A stretch of 64,000 nucleotides of DNA, taken from Methanococcoides burtonii DSM 6242. Its GTDB lineage: Archaea; Halobacteriota; Methanosarcinia; Methanosarcinales; Methanosarcinaceae. The stretch lies in assembly GCF_000013725.1 (NCBI RefSeq), contig NC_007955.1:2449579-2513578 (forward strand). The letters are read 5' to 3'. The notes beneath the pieces are model-generated. The model worked only from the letters and a program-made list of their open reading frames with translations. It made no database searches and was not told the DNA's origin. Positions 7,598 to 17,390 of the stretch are shown one piece after another (the stretch's first letter is position 1; the number at the start of each line of letters is the position of its first letter). The position numbers and the translations under genes are program-made.

Positions 7598-7765
7598 ATG
7601 GACACATATTACACAGGTTCTATGATGGAAGAAGAAGAGAAGCTTTTTGAATGGAGAACCGGCGGCTTAAACATTGATGGCAACGGATTGTTCTTTGCTA
7701 CAGTGGCCGGGTCCATTGCACTTATGGTCCTCATGAGGGTTTCATCTTATAGCAGCCTCCTTTAA
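7598..7765 (+). CDS. Small single-span membrane protein
   Basis: A 55-residue protein with an acidic N-terminal half (EEEEKLFEWR) and one transmembrane helix (GLFFATVAGSIALMVLMRV). AAGGAGG lies eight bases before the ATG at 7598, which decides the start over an upstream GTG at 7544. It sits alone behind a promoter overlapped by a palindrome, so it is probably tightly regulated. I do not recognise the family. Confidence 0.65.
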   Translation: MDTYYTGSMMEEEEKLFEWRTGGLNIDGNGLFFATVAGSIALMVLMRVSSYSSLL

Positions 7766-7840
7766 ATGGGGGAATGTCGGAATTACCGGTAAACTCCCAT
7801 ATTTGTCTTGCTTTTCCTTATTTTCGTCTTATTTTTTGTA

Positions 7841-8302
7841 TCATCGTTTGAACTGAAGTTTTTGGAAATACTTCTGATGATAGTCTTCTGCAGGAGAGAA
7901 TTCAGATGCTTTTACTATCTCTGTCTTAATGGTACTATCATACTTTCCTGAACGCTCCAGTTGTTCCCTGGATCTGAGTGCAGCTTCCCTTTGAGCATCG
8001 TCATGGTAAAATATGGCTGATCTGTACTGTGATCCATGGTCAGGTCCCTGACTGTCCTTTGTCGTAGGGTCATGTGTGTTCCATAATACTTCTAGCAGTT
8101 CCCCGTATGTGATGACCGATTCATCAAAAATGATGTCTATGGATTCAGCGTGTCCGGTCGATCCCGTGGAAACATCCTTATAAGTCGGGTCTTTCAATGT
8201 GCCGCCAGTGTATCCTACTTTTGTTGAGATCACACCTTCGACTTTGCTGAATGCAGCTTCAACACCCCAAAAGCATCCTGCTGCAAATGTTGCTCTTTCC
8301 AT
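7841..8302 (-). CDS. msrA: Peptide methionine-S-sulfoxide reductase MsrA
   Basis: This 153-residue enzyme reduces the S epimer of methionine sulfoxide in oxidised proteins. The active-site motif GCFWGVEA is at residues 9-16 with catalytic C10, and later conserved parts (VGYTGG, HDPTTKDSQGPDHGSQYRS, EDYHQKYF) are intact. There is no obvious C-terminal resolving cysteine, so regeneration may rely on an external thiol. It follows msrB by 12 bases on the same strand, forming a two-gene oxidative-repair operon. Confidence 0.97.
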   Translation of the reverse strand: MERATFAAGCFWGVEAAFSKVEGVISTKVGYTGGTLKDPTYKDVSTGSTGHAESIDIIFDESVITYGELLEVLWNTHDPTTKDSQGPDHGSQYRSAIFYHDDAQREAALRSREQLERSGKYDSTIKTEIVKASEFSPAEDYHQKYFQKLQFKR

Positions 8303-8314
8303 TGTCGATTCCTC

Positions 8315-8749
8315 TCATTTATCGTTCTTTTTTTCCTTTTCCTTCTCTGAACCTTCTGTAAAACCCAATGATGCCGAATTTATACAATATCTTTTTCCGG
8401 TAGATTGAGGTCCGTCATCGAAAACATGTCCAAGATGGCTTCCACAGTTTGAACATTGGATCTCAATCCTTTTCATAAAATAGCTATCGTCGATAACTAG
8501 TTCCACACGATCATTGGAGATCACTTCATAGAAACTTGGCCAACCTGAGCTGGAGTCAAATTTATTCTTCGAACTGAATATCTCCTGGCCACAAGCTCCA
8601 CAGCTATATACGCCGGGTCTATCGTTGCGTAACAGCTCGCCTGTGAATGGTATTTCGGTCTTCTTTTCCCTTAGGATGGCATACTGTTCAGGCGTCAGTA
8701 ATTTTTTCCATTCTTCTTCAGAACGGTTAATTTTTTGTTTCAATCCCAC
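8315..8749 (-). CDS. msrB: Peptide methionine-R-sulfoxide reductase MsrB
   Basis: This 144-residue enzyme reduces the R epimer of methionine sulfoxide. Two zinc CxxC pairs are visible (YSCGACGQ and IQCSNCGSHLGHVFDDG), with the catalytic cysteine in KRYCINSAS near the C-terminus. The charged tail EGSEKEKEKKNDK goes beyond the core. It is first in the msrB-msrA operon; a ribosome site (GGAGGT) precedes the ATG. Confidence 0.97.
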   Translation of the reverse strand: MGLKQKINRSEEEWKKLLTPEQYAILREKKTEIPFTGELLRNDRPGVYSCGACGQEIFSSKNKFDSSSGWPSFYEVISNDRVELVIDDSYFMKRIEIQCSNCGSHLGHVFDDGPQSTGKRYCINSASLGFTEGSEKEKEKKNDK

Positions 8750-8920
8750 AACCTCCTTACAAAAGCTCCCATATAAAAGTTATTAATACACACTTAAATA
8801 ATTTCGGTTGTAATTCTTGGGTTTTATATTTATTTCATTTGAATGTCCTATTTCGATCGGAACCTATGGAACACTAATATTTTTATGCAAACGTGTCCAA
8901 TACCCTATGGGGTAATTTAA

Positions 8921-9256
8921 ATGACCGGATATACAGAGCTATGCAGTTCAGATGATGTGCCGGATGGGGAAATGCGCAGTTTCGATTCAGGTGACAATAA
9001 GATTCTGGTAGTAAATCATGGTGGCAAGTTCTATGCCATCGATGCTATCTGTAATCACATGGGTGGTAAAACTTGTGGATAGTAAGCTTTAAGGATAGCA
9101 CAGTGATCTGCCCTCGTCACAAGTGCGAATATGATGTGACATCGGGTAAGATCAAAAAAAAGCGGGTTTTTTGTGCAGGCATTTTCCGGCAAATGTAATG
9201 ACCAGATATCTTATGCTACAAAAGTTGAAGGCGGTATGATCTACGTGGATATCTGA
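8921..9256 (+). pseudogene. Rieske-type [2Fe-2S] ferredoxin broken by two frameshifts
   Basis: The reading starts MTGYTELCSSDDVPDGEM and includes the first cluster motif CNHMGG before stopping at 9080. A one-base shift at a run of four A restores LWIVSFKDSTVICPRHKCEY, the second cluster motif (CPRH). Another shift between the A8 and T6 runs at about 9150-9175 leads to SGKCNDQISYATKVEGG and VDI, then a stop at 9254. All parts of a roughly 108-residue Rieske ferredoxin are present but in three frames. Both breaks lie at homopolymers, so sequencing error is possible. Confidence 0.8.
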
Positions 9257-9360
9257 TCCTGCTGTCTTTTATTGATCGGTGCGATTTTTGGTGTGTTGCT
9301 GAAATTGTTGAACTCGATTTACTGCAAATATTTAAATAAAGTTCCTGCACTCCTTAACAT

Positions 9361-9777
9361 ATGAGCCTTTTTTTAGCCGCAGTATTCCTTGCTTTTGTTT
9401 TATGTGTACTTAGTATCTTCTTAGCTAATGTTGTAAAGAAACGAGTAGCTGACACAGCAAATGGTGGCATGTATCCGAAAGGCTATTGGTTTGGCATGGG
9501 TATAGCTTTTGGTCTTTTGCTTGGGATGCCTCTTGGTATTTCCATCGGAATAGCTTTAGGAAATGTTGCTATAGGCATTGCTATTGGTCCGGCACTTGGG
9601 ATGGGCTTTGGTACTATGATAGGTTACGTGCTTGAGAAAAAACATGTAAAGAACATTCGCCCACTGACAGAAAAAGAGTCAAGGTTGCAGAGGGTGTTCA
9701 TTGTCTTTACCATCAGTGTTCTTATTCTGGGTGTAACTGTGCTTTTCAGTCTTGTTTATCTTTATGGTCTGATCTAA
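9361..9777 (+). CDS. Glycine-rich membrane protein, unknown function
   Basis: A 138-residue protein with an N-terminal helix (5-25), a central glycine-rich hydrophobic region of two closely packed helices (about 46-88, with repeated GIAxG/GMPLGISIG steps), and a final helix (108-135). Glycine zippers of this kind favour tight helix packing. Start is ATG at 9361. No family is recognised, and no operon partner is obvious, although the mechanosensitive channel gene follows 55 bases later. Confidence 0.65.
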   Translation: MSLFLAAVFLAFVLCVLSIFLANVVKKRVADTANGGMYPKGYWFGMGIAFGLLLGMPLGISIGIALGNVAIGIAIGPALGMGFGTMIGYVLEKKHVKNIRPLTEKESRLQRVFIVFTISVLILGVTVLFSLVYLYGLI

Positions 9778-9832
9778 TTGCATATTCTTGAATGACTAAA
9801 TATCTATATTAGTTCTGCATTAATAATTGGCT

Positions 9833-10756
9833 ATGGAAATTCTGGACGTTATCCCCTCATGGCTTTCGGGGGATGTTGCGGTTATTTTTTTTGCTTTCTT
9901 TGTCGTCATATTGACATTTTTTACAGCCAGGTTGACTGACCGGCTGCTAAAGGCATATTTTGTGCTGGCAAGCAAGAAAATGAACATCGATGAGACCACT
10001 TACGGACTTGTACGCCGCATTATAGTAGCAGTGGTCTATTTTGCCGGTTTACTTGTTATCATTTTTCATTTTGAAAGTCTTCGTGACCTGTCCATAGCCC
10101 TTTTTGCGGGTGCTGGATTTGCGGGAATTGTCGTTGGTATGGCTGCTCAGAACACTCTCTCGAATATCATTGCGGGTGTTGCTCTTGCGACTTTCAGACC
10201 TTTCCGCGTAGGTGATCTGTTGACAATTCATGGTGAATATGGCAGGGTCACTGACATAACTCTTGGTTACACTAAGATCAGGACCTGGGATAACAGGCGT
10301 TTGAACATTCCCAATCACGTAATCAGTGATGAAGCCATCATCAACTGGTCCATCGATGATCCGACGGTCAACTGGACAGTTGATATCGGTATTAGTTATG
10401 ATTCCAATATTGATCTTGCAAGAAGGATCATGATAGATGAGGCCAGTAAACACAAAAATGTAATGTCATACGAAAATCTCCAAAAACATAATTCTCATGA
10501 AAAAAAGGGGGAGGAGGTCTCTGTTCTTTTGACCGAACTGGGAGATTTTGCAGTAAATCTCAGGCTTTATGTATGGGTCCGGGATCGTTCGGTGTGCTTT
10601 ACTACGGGTTGTGATCTGAAGGAAGCCATCAAAAAGAGGTTTGATGCTGAAGGTATTGAAATTCCGTTCCCTTACAGGACGATTGTATATAAGAAAGATA
10701 TTGAACAGTCACATAAGGGAGACTTTGAAAGGTCTCGTGAAGAACCTGCGGCTTAA
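9833..10756 (+). CDS. MscS-family small-conductance mechanosensitive channel
   Basis: A 307-residue membrane channel that releases solutes under hypo-osmotic shock. N-terminal helices occupy about 12-35 and 60-85. The pore-lining helix is the glycine/alanine-rich ALFAGAGFAGIVVGMAAQNT segment. The beta domain follows with FRVGDLLTI, GRVTDITLGYTKIRTWDNR and NIPNHVI, all diagnostic of MscS. The C-terminal alpha/beta domain ends in a charged tail. I chose ATG 9833 over an in-frame TTG at 9827. Confidence 0.93.
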   Translation: MEILDVIPSWLSGDVAVIFFAFFVVILTFFTARLTDRLLKAYFVLASKKMNIDETTYGLVRRIIVAVVYFAGLLVIIFHFESLRDLSIALFAGAGFAGIVVGMAAQNTLSNIIAGVALATFRPFRVGDLLTIHGEYGRVTDITLGYTKIRTWDNRRLNIPNHVISDEAIINWSIDDPTVNWTVDIGISYDSNIDLARRIMIDEASKHKNVMSYENLQKHNSHEKKGEEVSVLLTELGDFAVNLRLYVWVRDRSVCFTTGCDLKEAIKKRFDAEGIEIPFPYRTIVYKKDIEQSHKGDFERSREEPAA

Positions 10757-10761
10757 ATCCC

Positions 10762-11388
10762 TTATTCTTTTTTGAATAGCTGGCAGCGTATGTAGGATTT
10801 CAGATAGGTTTCCTTATCCAGCATAAGGCCGTTATTTTTACATATTTCAACATATGTATTGTTCCAGTTATCTTCATTTGTTTTGAGCATGAAGAATGGC
10901 AGCAACATTGCACTGGTGAGTGCCATTCTTGGTCGGGCACAGTCGATAAGGACAAAATATCCTCCATTTCTTAGTACCCTTGAGGTTTCTTTTATGGAGC
11001 CTCTTCTGACTTCCTCATCGGTTTCGCAGAATGCTACGCTTGTTACCACTATGTCGAAAGCATCATTCTTGAAAGGGAGTTCATCCATCGTTCCTTTGTA
11101 GAGCGATATCTCCTCTTCCATTCCCTTTGTTTTTGAATGAGCATATTTCAGTTGTGTGTCGGAAAGGTCAATTCCATACACTTTACAGGTGTGCTCTGCC
11201 TTTTTCTCTATCTCTATATCAAGGGATGCTGTACCACACCCAAGGTCGAGTACCTTCATTCCTTTTTCAAGAGGTAGTTCACCTGCTGCTTTTTCGTAGT
11301 ATGAATGTCCAAATCCCAACAATGTGGCAAAAATATCATAGTTCCTTCCGCCATAGAGTAACCCAAATTCGTTCCCCTTTTTTCTCAT
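10762..11388 (-). CDS. Class I SAM-dependent methyltransferase
   Basis: A 208-residue protein with the Rossmann-type SAM-binding motif I VLDLGCGTA at 46-54, an acidic motif II (KVYGIDLSD), and motif IV region NDAFDIVVTSVAFCET. It resembles the UbiE/Methyltransf_11 group, which uses small-molecule substrates. The substrate cannot be told from sequence. It is convergent with the mscS gene, separated by five bases. Confidence 0.85.
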   Translation of the reverse strand: MRKKGNEFGLLYGGRNYDIFATLLGFGHSYYEKAAGELPLEKGMKVLDLGCGTASLDIEIEKKAEHTCKVYGIDLSDTQLKYAHSKTKGMEEEISLYKGTMDELPFKNDAFDIVVTSVAFCETDEEVRRGSIKETSRVLRNGGYFVLIDCARPRMALTSAMLLPFFMLKTNEDNWNNTYVEICKNNGLMLDKETYLKSYIRCQLFKKE

Positions 11389-11540
11389 CTTATGGAATAT
11401 ATGTATATATTGATTATAAATTTGTTATGATGATCTATGGGAACCAGACAAATCATAATATTTTTGTAAGGCATTGGCTGATAAATATTTTATACTACAA
11501 TTCTGTTCTTTAGTACAATTAGAACAGAGAATGTGCAATT

Positions 11541-12278
11541 ATGATGGGTCGATTCAAACACGATGAGTATATTTTCTACGGTGAACTGAGCATTGATGGG
11601 AATCTTGTGACTTCCCTATCTCACGATGGCGGAACTTTTGAGATGTCCGAGCTTGCTTTGCTTCCACCTGCTAAACCTTCTAAGATAGTTTGCATTGGTC
11701 TGAATTATATTGACCATGCTGTCGAACTTGGCATGGATGTTCCTGTCGAGCCTGTCATATTCATGAAGCCACCTTCTTCGGTCATAGGGTCTGGTGATAA
11801 AATAGTTTATCCTGCAATGAGCCAGCGTGTGGACTATGAAGCGGAGCTTGCAGTCGTTATTGGGAAGAGGTGCAGAAACATCGATTACGAGGATGCAGGT
11901 GATGTCATTGCGGGGTATACATGCTTTAATGATGTGACTGCTCGGGACCTGCAGCAGAAAGATGGGCAGTGGACACGTGCAAAGAGCTTTGATACTTTTG
12001 CTCCTCTGGGTCCGTTCATTGTTCCGGAAGGGGACTTTGATCCCAGTGATGTTTCTATTAAATGCAGGGTGAATGGCGAAGTACGGCAGGATTCCAGTAC
12101 TTCGAACCTCATATTTGATATACCACATCTGATAGAGTTTATATCGGATATAATGACATTAGAGGTAGGTGACGTTATTTCTACCGGTACTCCTCCTGGT
12201 GTGGGGGAATTACTGCGCGGGGACGTTGTCGAAGTAGAGGTCGAAGGTATAGGCACTTTGGCGAATGAGGTGATATAA
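11541..12278 (+). CDS. Fumarylacetoacetate hydrolase-family protein
   Basis: A 245-residue FAH-fold enzyme. The catalytic C-terminal domain starts at about 47 ([13 protein letters not shown]). Metal ligands are visible as E100 and E102 ([12 protein letters not shown]) and D131 ([10 protein letters not shown]), with the closing STGTPPGVG motif. Members cleave C-C bonds in beta-diketo acids or act as oxaloacetate decarboxylase or tautomerase; archaeal members are often assigned only generally. The stop overlaps the start of the HTH gene by one base, so the two are co-translated. Confidence 0.9.
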   Translation: MMGRFKHDEYIFYGELSIDGNLVTSLSHDGGTFEMSELALLPPAKPSKIVCIGLNYIDHAVELGMDVPVEPVIFMKPPSSVIGSGDKIVYPAMSQRVDYEAELAVVIGKRCRNIDYEDAGDVIAGYTCFNDVTARDLQQKDGQWTRAKSFDTFAPLGPFIVPEGDFDPSDVSIKCRVNGEVRQDSSTSNLIFDIPHLIEFISDIMTLEVGDVISTGTPPGVGELLRGDVVEVEVEGIGTLANEVI

Positions 12279-12577
12279 TGCTATTTGATCAGATCAACAG
12301 AGAACTTGAGCTTACTGAACGGCATTTGCTCGTTCTTAAAAAGGTCATTGAGAATGGGCCTATAGGTATATTGAAACTTGCTGAAGAGACGGGGATGCCT
12401 ACGCATAAGGTCAGATATTCTTTGCGTGTCCTTGAGCAGGAACATCTCATAAAGCCATCATCTCATGGTGCTACTGCCGGAGATCTTGCAGAAGAGTTTA
12501 TCGGGAAATTTGAAGGTAATATAGGCAATATTCTGGAGAAAATAACGCAGATAAGGCATATTGGGGATAAATTCTGA
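12278..12577 (+). CDS. Winged-helix DNA-binding protein
   Basis: A 99-residue predicted regulator. An HTH segment at about 25-70 (LKKVIENGPIGILKLAEETGMPTHKVRYSLRVLEQEHLIKPS) has the helix-turn-helix-wing layout of MarR/ArsR-like archaeal proteins. The C-terminal helix may dimerise. It shares its first base with the end of the FAH gene and could regulate that operon. Operator and ligand are unknown. Confidence 0.75.
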   Translation: MLFDQINRELELTERHLLVLKKVIENGPIGILKLAEETGMPTHKVRYSLRVLEQEHLIKPSSHGATAGDLAEEFIGKFEGNIGNILEKITQIRHIGDKF

Positions 12578-12644
12578 TATCTCTTTGTTTTTAATTATAA
12601 TTTATTATGTTCTACAATTAATTTGATCCTATGAGGGTATTTAG

Positions 12645-14354
12645 ATGACCTTAAGTGATGAAGATAAGATTACGATTGAGAAATTTGCGCTTCAAAACGC
12701 TGTTAAATATGGAAAAGCACCTCAACTTGGAGCTGTTATGGGAAAGGTCATGGGTTTATGTCCTCATCTTCGTCCTCTTTCAAAAGAGGTTGGTCCTGTT
12801 ATTCAGCATGTCCTTGATGAGGTCATGAAAGAGGTGCCTGAAGAATGGCAGGCAAGACTTGAGGTGATAGCGCCTGAACTTATTGAGGAACTGAACACGA
12901 AAAAGGAGCCTGATAAAGGGCTTAAGCCTCTGGATGTCAAGGAGGGTGAGAGTGTTGTAATGAGGTTTGCACCGAATCCTAATGGGCCACCAACTCTTGG
13001 TAGTACCCGTGGTATCGTTGTGAATTCGGAATATGTCAAGAGGTATGGTGGCAAGTTCATCATTAGATTCGATGATACTGATCCTCAGACCAAGCGCCCT
13101 ATGCTTGAAGCATATGACTGGTACCTCGAGGATTGCGAGTGGCTTGATGCAAAACCGGACGAGGTAGTCATTGCTTCTGATAATATGGAGGTCTATTATG
13201 ACTATGCGAGACAGCTCCTCGAGATGGGTCACGCTTACGTGTGTTTCTGTGAGGGTGGTGATTTCAAGAAGTTCAAGGATGCTAAGGAACCATGTCCTCA
13301 TAGGGGCCATGCACCTGAAGTGAATCTTGAGCACTGGGACAAGATGCTTGCAGGCGAATATGAGGAGAAGGCTGCGGTCGTGAGGATAAAGACCGATATC
13401 GAACATAAGGATCCTGCTATGCGTGATTTTGGTGCTTTCAGGATAGTGAAGACAGCTCATCCTCGTCCTGAAGTTGACGATAAATATGTCGTATGGCCAT
13501 TACTTGATTTCGAGGGTGCAATTGAGGACCATGTGCTTGGTATGACCCATATTATCCGTGGTAAGGACCTGATGGACAGTGAAAAACGTCAGGGCTATAT
13601 CTATAATTATCTGGGCTGGGAATATCCAAAGACAACTCACTGGGGTCGTGTGAAAATGCATGAGTTCGGTAAGTTCAGCACAAGTGGTTTGCGCCAGTCC
13701 ATCGAGGATGGCGAATATTCCGGCTGGGATGATCCAAGATTGCCTACACTTCGTGCTCTTAGAAGAAGGGGTATCAAGCCTGAAGCTATTCGTAAGTTCA
13801 TGATCGATATGGGCGTTGGCGAGACTGATGTCAGTCTCAGCATGGACACTCTCTATGCGGAGAACAGAAAGATCATCGACACTATTGCTAATAGGTACTT
13901 CTTTGTGTGGGATCCTGTGGAGCTTGAGGTCGAGGATGCGGTATGTTGTACTGTGAACCCATCTCTTCATCCTTCTGAGGATAGGGGAGTACGTTGCATC
14001 GATATCGGTTCAAAGTTGCTGGTCTGCAAGAGTGACGTCGAGTCTGCTGAATTGGGCGATATGTTGCGTATGAAATACCTGTATAATATCGAGATAACTT
14101 CTGTATCACCGTTGAAATGTAAATGTATCGGCGATTCAATGGAAGATGCAAAGAGCAACAAGATGCGTATAATCCACTGGGTGCCTGAAGACGGTATTCC
14201 TGTGAAAGTACTTGCGCCACAAGGTGAATTTATCGGTATGGGTGAAAAGCAGATCGTGGATGAACTTGACAATGTTGTCCAGTTCGAAAGATTTGGCTTC
14301 TGCCGTATCGATTCTGTGGATGATGGCGTTGTCGCTTATTTCACCCACAAGTAA
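12645..14354 (+). CDS. gltX: Glutamyl-tRNA synthetase, archaeal type
   Basis: A 569-residue class I synthetase. An N-terminal helical extension (1-100) precedes the Rossmann catalytic domain, and the C-terminal part is the beta-barrel anticodon domain of the archaeal/GlnRS-like form. The HIGH-equivalent signature reads APNPNGPPTLGSTRG, lacking the usual histidines, and the KMSKS-equivalent is KFSTSGL. The same departures are familiar in Methanosarcina-type GluRS, so the enzyme is probably functional. In archaea GluRS is non-discriminating and also charges tRNA-Gln for later amidation. A strong hairpin terminator follows. Confidence 0.96.
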   Translation: MTLSDEDKITIEKFALQNAVKYGKAPQLGAVMGKVMGLCPHLRPLSKEVGPVIQHVLDEVMKEVPEEWQARLEVIAPELIEELNTKKEPDKGLKPLDVKEGESVVMRFAPNPNGPPTLGSTRGIVVNSEYVKRYGGKFIIRFDDTDPQTKRPMLEAYDWYLEDCEWLDAKPDEVVIASDNMEVYYDYARQLLEMGHAYVCFCEGGDFKKFKDAKEPCPHRGHAPEVNLEHWDKMLAGEYEEKAAVVRIKTDIEHKDPAMRDFGAFRIVKTAHPRPEVDDKYVVWPLLDFEGAIEDHVLGMTHIIRGKDLMDSEKRQGYIYNYLGWEYPKTTHWGRVKMHEFGKFSTSGLRQSIEDGEYSGWDDPRLPTLRALRRRGIKPEAIRKFMIDMGVGETDVSLSMDTLYAENRKIIDTIANRYFFVWDPVELEVEDAVCCTVNPSLHPSEDRGVRCIDIGSKLLVCKSDVESAELGDMLRMKYLYNIEITSVSPLKCKCIGDSMEDAKSNKMRIIHWVPEDGIPVKVLAPQGEFIGMGEKQIVDELDNVVQFERFGFCRIDSVDDGVVAYFTHK

Positions 14355-14371
14355 GTTCAAAGTGTATGAAC

Positions 14372-14392
14372 GAGACCGGTATTTCCGGTCTC
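14372..14392 (+). terminator. Hairpin terminator after gltX
   Basis: GAGACCGG (14372-14379) pairs perfectly with CCGGTCTC (14385-14392) around the loop TATTT, followed by TTGTTTTAATTTT. Confidence 0.75.
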
Positions 14393-14415
14393 TTGTTTTA
14401 ATTTTGAGTGGTAAT

Positions 14416-14748
14416 ATGGATTGGAGTAAGTGGAAAAGGTATTATGGTGTAAAGCTTAGGGTCGCTGCATTCATTTTTGGTATTATTGGCTGGTTCCTTC
14501 TTTTTGTTTCTATTTTAGGATCACATTTTGAGCAACAGCTCTTATGTCTGGAAACGGTTGCAGGATCAACGACGTTTACACTTGGGATAAAGGTCTTAAT
14601 ATTTTCAGTTATCATTTCAATTATGAAATTCCAGAATGTTATTATGGAAAAGCTAGAAAAGCGTCAAATGTTATTTTCTTTCCTGAAAAAAGCTTACGCT
14701 ACAGCAGTTTTCGGATGTATTTTCGGGATCATCATTCTATTGATCTGA
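14416..14748 (+). CDS. Membrane protein, unknown function
   Basis: A 110-residue protein with three predicted helices (about 17-38, 50-70 and 90-110) separated by a basic segment (MEKLEKRQMLFSFLKKA). The ATG at 14416 follows GAGTGGTAAT and comes just after the gltX terminator, so it needs its own promoter. I do not recognise the family. Confidence 0.55.
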   Translation: MDWSKWKRYYGVKLRVAAFIFGIIGWFLLFVSILGSHFEQQLLCLETVAGSTTFTLGIKVLIFSVIISIMKFQNVIMEKLEKRQMLFSFLKKAYATAVFGCIFGIIILLI

Positions 14749-14829
14749 TGTGTCCGAATTGAAATAAGTTGTAAGAAGTCAAAAAAGTTTAAAGCGGTGA
14801 CCGAAAGGCCACCATATGTATTTTAAAGA

Positions 14830-15537
14830 TCACTCTTCAGTAGGTTTTTCAGGTGCAACTTCTTCAACAGGTGTTTCAGCCACAACTTCTTCAACAGGTG
14901 CTTCAGTTACAACTGGTTCAACAGGTGTAATAGATGCGACTGCCATGCGGTGTGGAGGAACTACCTGAACTTCGGTCTTCCTGATCTCTACTCTTCTGAG
15001 TGGATAAATGGACTTTGCTTTCCTGTAGATGTTTGCGGAAAGTTTACCGACAATAGCCTCTTCGACAAACTGCTCAAAGTCGAGTTCAGATGCGCGTTTT
15101 GCTGTTGTTTCGGTCATGATGTCCCTGAGTGCCTTGATCTGGCTTGTCCTTGCTCTCTTTACGGTGAAGCATATAGGCTTAACCCTGATCTTGTAGCCAT
15201 CCTTTGTCTTGACATTAAGGTTAGTGTCGATCCTGGAGGTCTGGCGTTTTACAATGGAACGGAGGTAGTCGGTTGTGATCTCGTGACCGATGAACCTTGT
15301 GTTTGCAACATCGCCTGTGACGTTGTCGATCTCCAACTTAAGTTTTATGTTGTGTTTCGAGAAATCGTTGGTAAGCTCGCCAACGGTGGTTTCTACAATA
15401 CGACCAATAAGACTTTCCGGATCGTCAGTTGGAGTTAAACCGATGTGGTTGCTACCAATGAACTTTGGTGCTACGATGTTATACCACTGTTTTAATTTCC
15501 ACTTATCCAATTTCCTTTGTACTCTCTTTTTAGCCAA
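14830..15537 (-). CDS. rps3ae: Ribosomal protein eS1 (S3Ae)
   Basis: A 235-residue small-subunit protein shared by archaea and eukaryotes, located near the mRNA exit. The N-terminus [19 protein letters not shown] and core ([30 protein letters not shown]) are typical. The C-terminus carries a low-complexity acidic tail, with the motif PVEEV(V/A) repeated three times, longer than the usual archaeal form. GGAGG precedes the ATG. In many euryarchaea this gene neighbours recJ and uS15. Here serS, udg, pcc1 and the glm operon lie between them. Confidence 0.97.
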   Translation of the reverse strand: MAKKRVQRKLDKWKLKQWYNIVAPKFIGSNHIGLTPTDDPESLIGRIVETTVGELTNDFSKHNIKLKLEIDNVTGDVANTRFIGHEITTDYLRSIVKRQTSRIDTNLNVKTKDGYKIRVKPICFTVKRARTSQIKALRDIMTETTAKRASELDFEQFVEEAIVGKLSANIYRKAKSIYPLRRVEIRKTEVQVVPPHRMAVASITPVEPVVTEAPVEEVVAETPVEEVAPEKPTEE

Positions 15538-15706
15538 GTAATTCCTCCTCTGTAATTATTATTGATGTGTTCGACCAATTCCCTGATCGAACGAAGATGT
15601 GATGTTCGTGATTCTGACCGGTAAAATTCCCGTTTGATAGGTTAATTAATAGCGTGCCTATACTGTAGGCGTCTATATATAAACAAATCGGTACATGAAA
15701 GTGATA

Positions 15707-17215
15707 TCACAGGAATCGAATTCCCTTTGGTACCTCTCCTACTCTTTTTCTGAATTCCTCTGGCCAGTTTTCGGGGTCTAGTCCCTTCTGTGCAAAGAAC
15801 GCAGATGCCCAGCGTTCAAGTCCTACACCTGAACAACCAGACCACAGTTCTTCACCGGTCTGGGATTTCACATTGAAACCTGATGGATACTTATTGCCAT
15901 TGATACTGACGTTCTGGAACTCCAGCCATTCTCCGTCATCTCCTCTGTATGGCAGTGGTGCCTCATAGTCTGTCGTGCCTGCCTCGCCCTGCTCAGAAAG
16001 ACCTGTAAGCCCTTCCTGTGCCATGAACCATGGGGTTACCCAGGCCTTTCTCCACTCGAGGTCAAGTATCTCATTGAATATGTGCATGTATCTCTCATGC
16101 AGCTTCCTGGCTGTCTCAATGACCTGTTCCTTGGTACCGAGCCATACTATCTCGACACGGTGGAACTCGTCCACACGTTCTATGCCGTGAATTCCGCCAC
16201 TCTCATAGCGGTGTGATGTTCCGGACTTGTCAAAGACCTTTATTGGGAACTCATCGGTAGGTATGGTCTCTCCCTGCAGATACATCCAGAAAGGTGGGCA
16301 TTGTGCATAACACAGACCGCCTATAGGATCGCCGATCTTTGATTTGATGAGCTCGGTAGGCACTTCATGTGTGACCTTGTAATGGTCGGATACCTCTTCC
16401 CAGTATGCAGGGTCCCTTGTTTTTGGAGGGCACACATAGTATATCTCAGGGTAAACACCCTTTGCATGTCCGGATTTCTGCCAGACCTCCCATGGGACAA
16501 GTTTCGGGAAGATCATTTCCCTGTATCCCAGAGGTTCAAGAAGCTCATCATAGACTATCTTCTCAAATGTCCTGAACATCTTAGTGGACTGCGGGCCGTG
16601 TATCCATTGACCACGGCTTGCACCCCGCTTGATCCATCCATGTTTCATCATTTCCTGAGTAGGATCTCCGGCGAACGTGTGTTCCTTCTTGTCACTTTCC
16701 CAGAGGATCTGCCAGTGCTCCGCCTTGCCGCCATAATCCTTTGCCCTTACCTTCTCTTCCATAAGGGTAAGTATCCTGTCAGGAATACGTCTCTCAAGTT
16801 CGGATTCTCCAACATTCAGTTCCAGAATAAGACCGCCCTCTACTTTTGATATATTGCTTACGTGAGGGATGTTCATATTCCCAATTTCCCCTTCCGCAGG
16901 CATTGATATTGTAAACTTCTTGACATCGACACCGCGAATGCCGATACGGAATTCCTTTCCAAGTTTGGCAGCAAGTGGCTTTTTCAGGCGCATTATTGCA
17001 TCGTGTGCCCTGACGTACCTTCCGGATTCAATGGTGAGCTCGATACTTCCGTCCACAATATCCCATTGTGTGATCTTCGCTCCCTGTCCTTCAGGTGCTC
17101 CTTTTTTAAGGATGGTGTTGTTTGCCTCATCAAAATACTGGGCAATAACTTCCTTTGCACCGGTCGGGTCGGTACTGGTTTTGAATGCTCCTTTAAGATT
17201 GAATTTAAGTTCCAT
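15707..17215 (-). CDS. serS: Seryl-tRNA synthetase, methanogen type 2
   Basis: A 502-residue class II synthetase. Its N-terminal 150 or so residues are unlike the coiled-coil arm of bacterial SerRS, and it matches the rare type-2 SerRS restricted to methanogenic archaea. The catalytic core runs from about 200, with motif 2-like [19 protein letters not shown] and motif 3-like [17 protein letters not shown]. In this form an active-site zinc binds the serine amino group through a cysteine set. It is probably transcribed alone; 108 bases separate it from eS1's upstream region. Confidence 0.96.
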   Translation of the reverse strand: MELKFNLKGAFKTSTDPTGAKEVIAQYFDEANNTILKKGAPEGQGAKITQWDIVDGSIELTIESGRYVRAHDAIMRLKKPLAAKLGKEFRIGIRGVDVKKFTISMPAEGEIGNMNIPHVSNISKVEGGLILELNVGESELERRIPDRILTLMEEKVRAKDYGGKAEHWQILWESDKKEHTFAGDPTQEMMKHGWIKRGASRGQWIHGPQSTKMFRTFEKIVYDELLEPLGYREMIFPKLVPWEVWQKSGHAKGVYPEIYYVCPPKTRDPAYWEEVSDHYKVTHEVPTELIKSKIGDPIGGLCYAQCPPFWMYLQGETIPTDEFPIKVFDKSGTSHRYESGGIHGIERVDEFHRVEIVWLGTKEQVIETARKLHERYMHIFNEILDLEWRKAWVTPWFMAQEGLTGLSEQGEAGTTDYEAPLPYRGDDGEWLEFQNVSINGNKYPSGFNVKSQTGEELWSGCSGVGLERWASAFFAQKGLDPENWPEEFRKRVGEVPKGIRFL

Positions 17216-17390
17216 GCATTTTTCCTCTTGAAACTGACCGTGATAAATGGACCACTATCATAGTATCTCTGATAATTAGCAAATAGTGGTCTAATTAATT
17301 GGATTGTTCGCTAAAACGAACAGTTATGAAATAGGCTTTAGATTTAATAATTTTTCCAACAAAAGCAGGTGAGTACCAGAATGAATGTGA

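Noticed and set aside
12780-13460. A 226-codon minus-strand frame opposite gltX
   Set aside because: It is antisense to a strongly supported essential gene and shows no protein family; the frame follows the codon pattern of gltX.
15538-15706. GTTCGA...TCGAAC inverted repeat upstream of eS1 considered as a regulatory element
   Set aside because: The stem is six bases with a 12-base loop, not clearly linked to a promoter or known motif.
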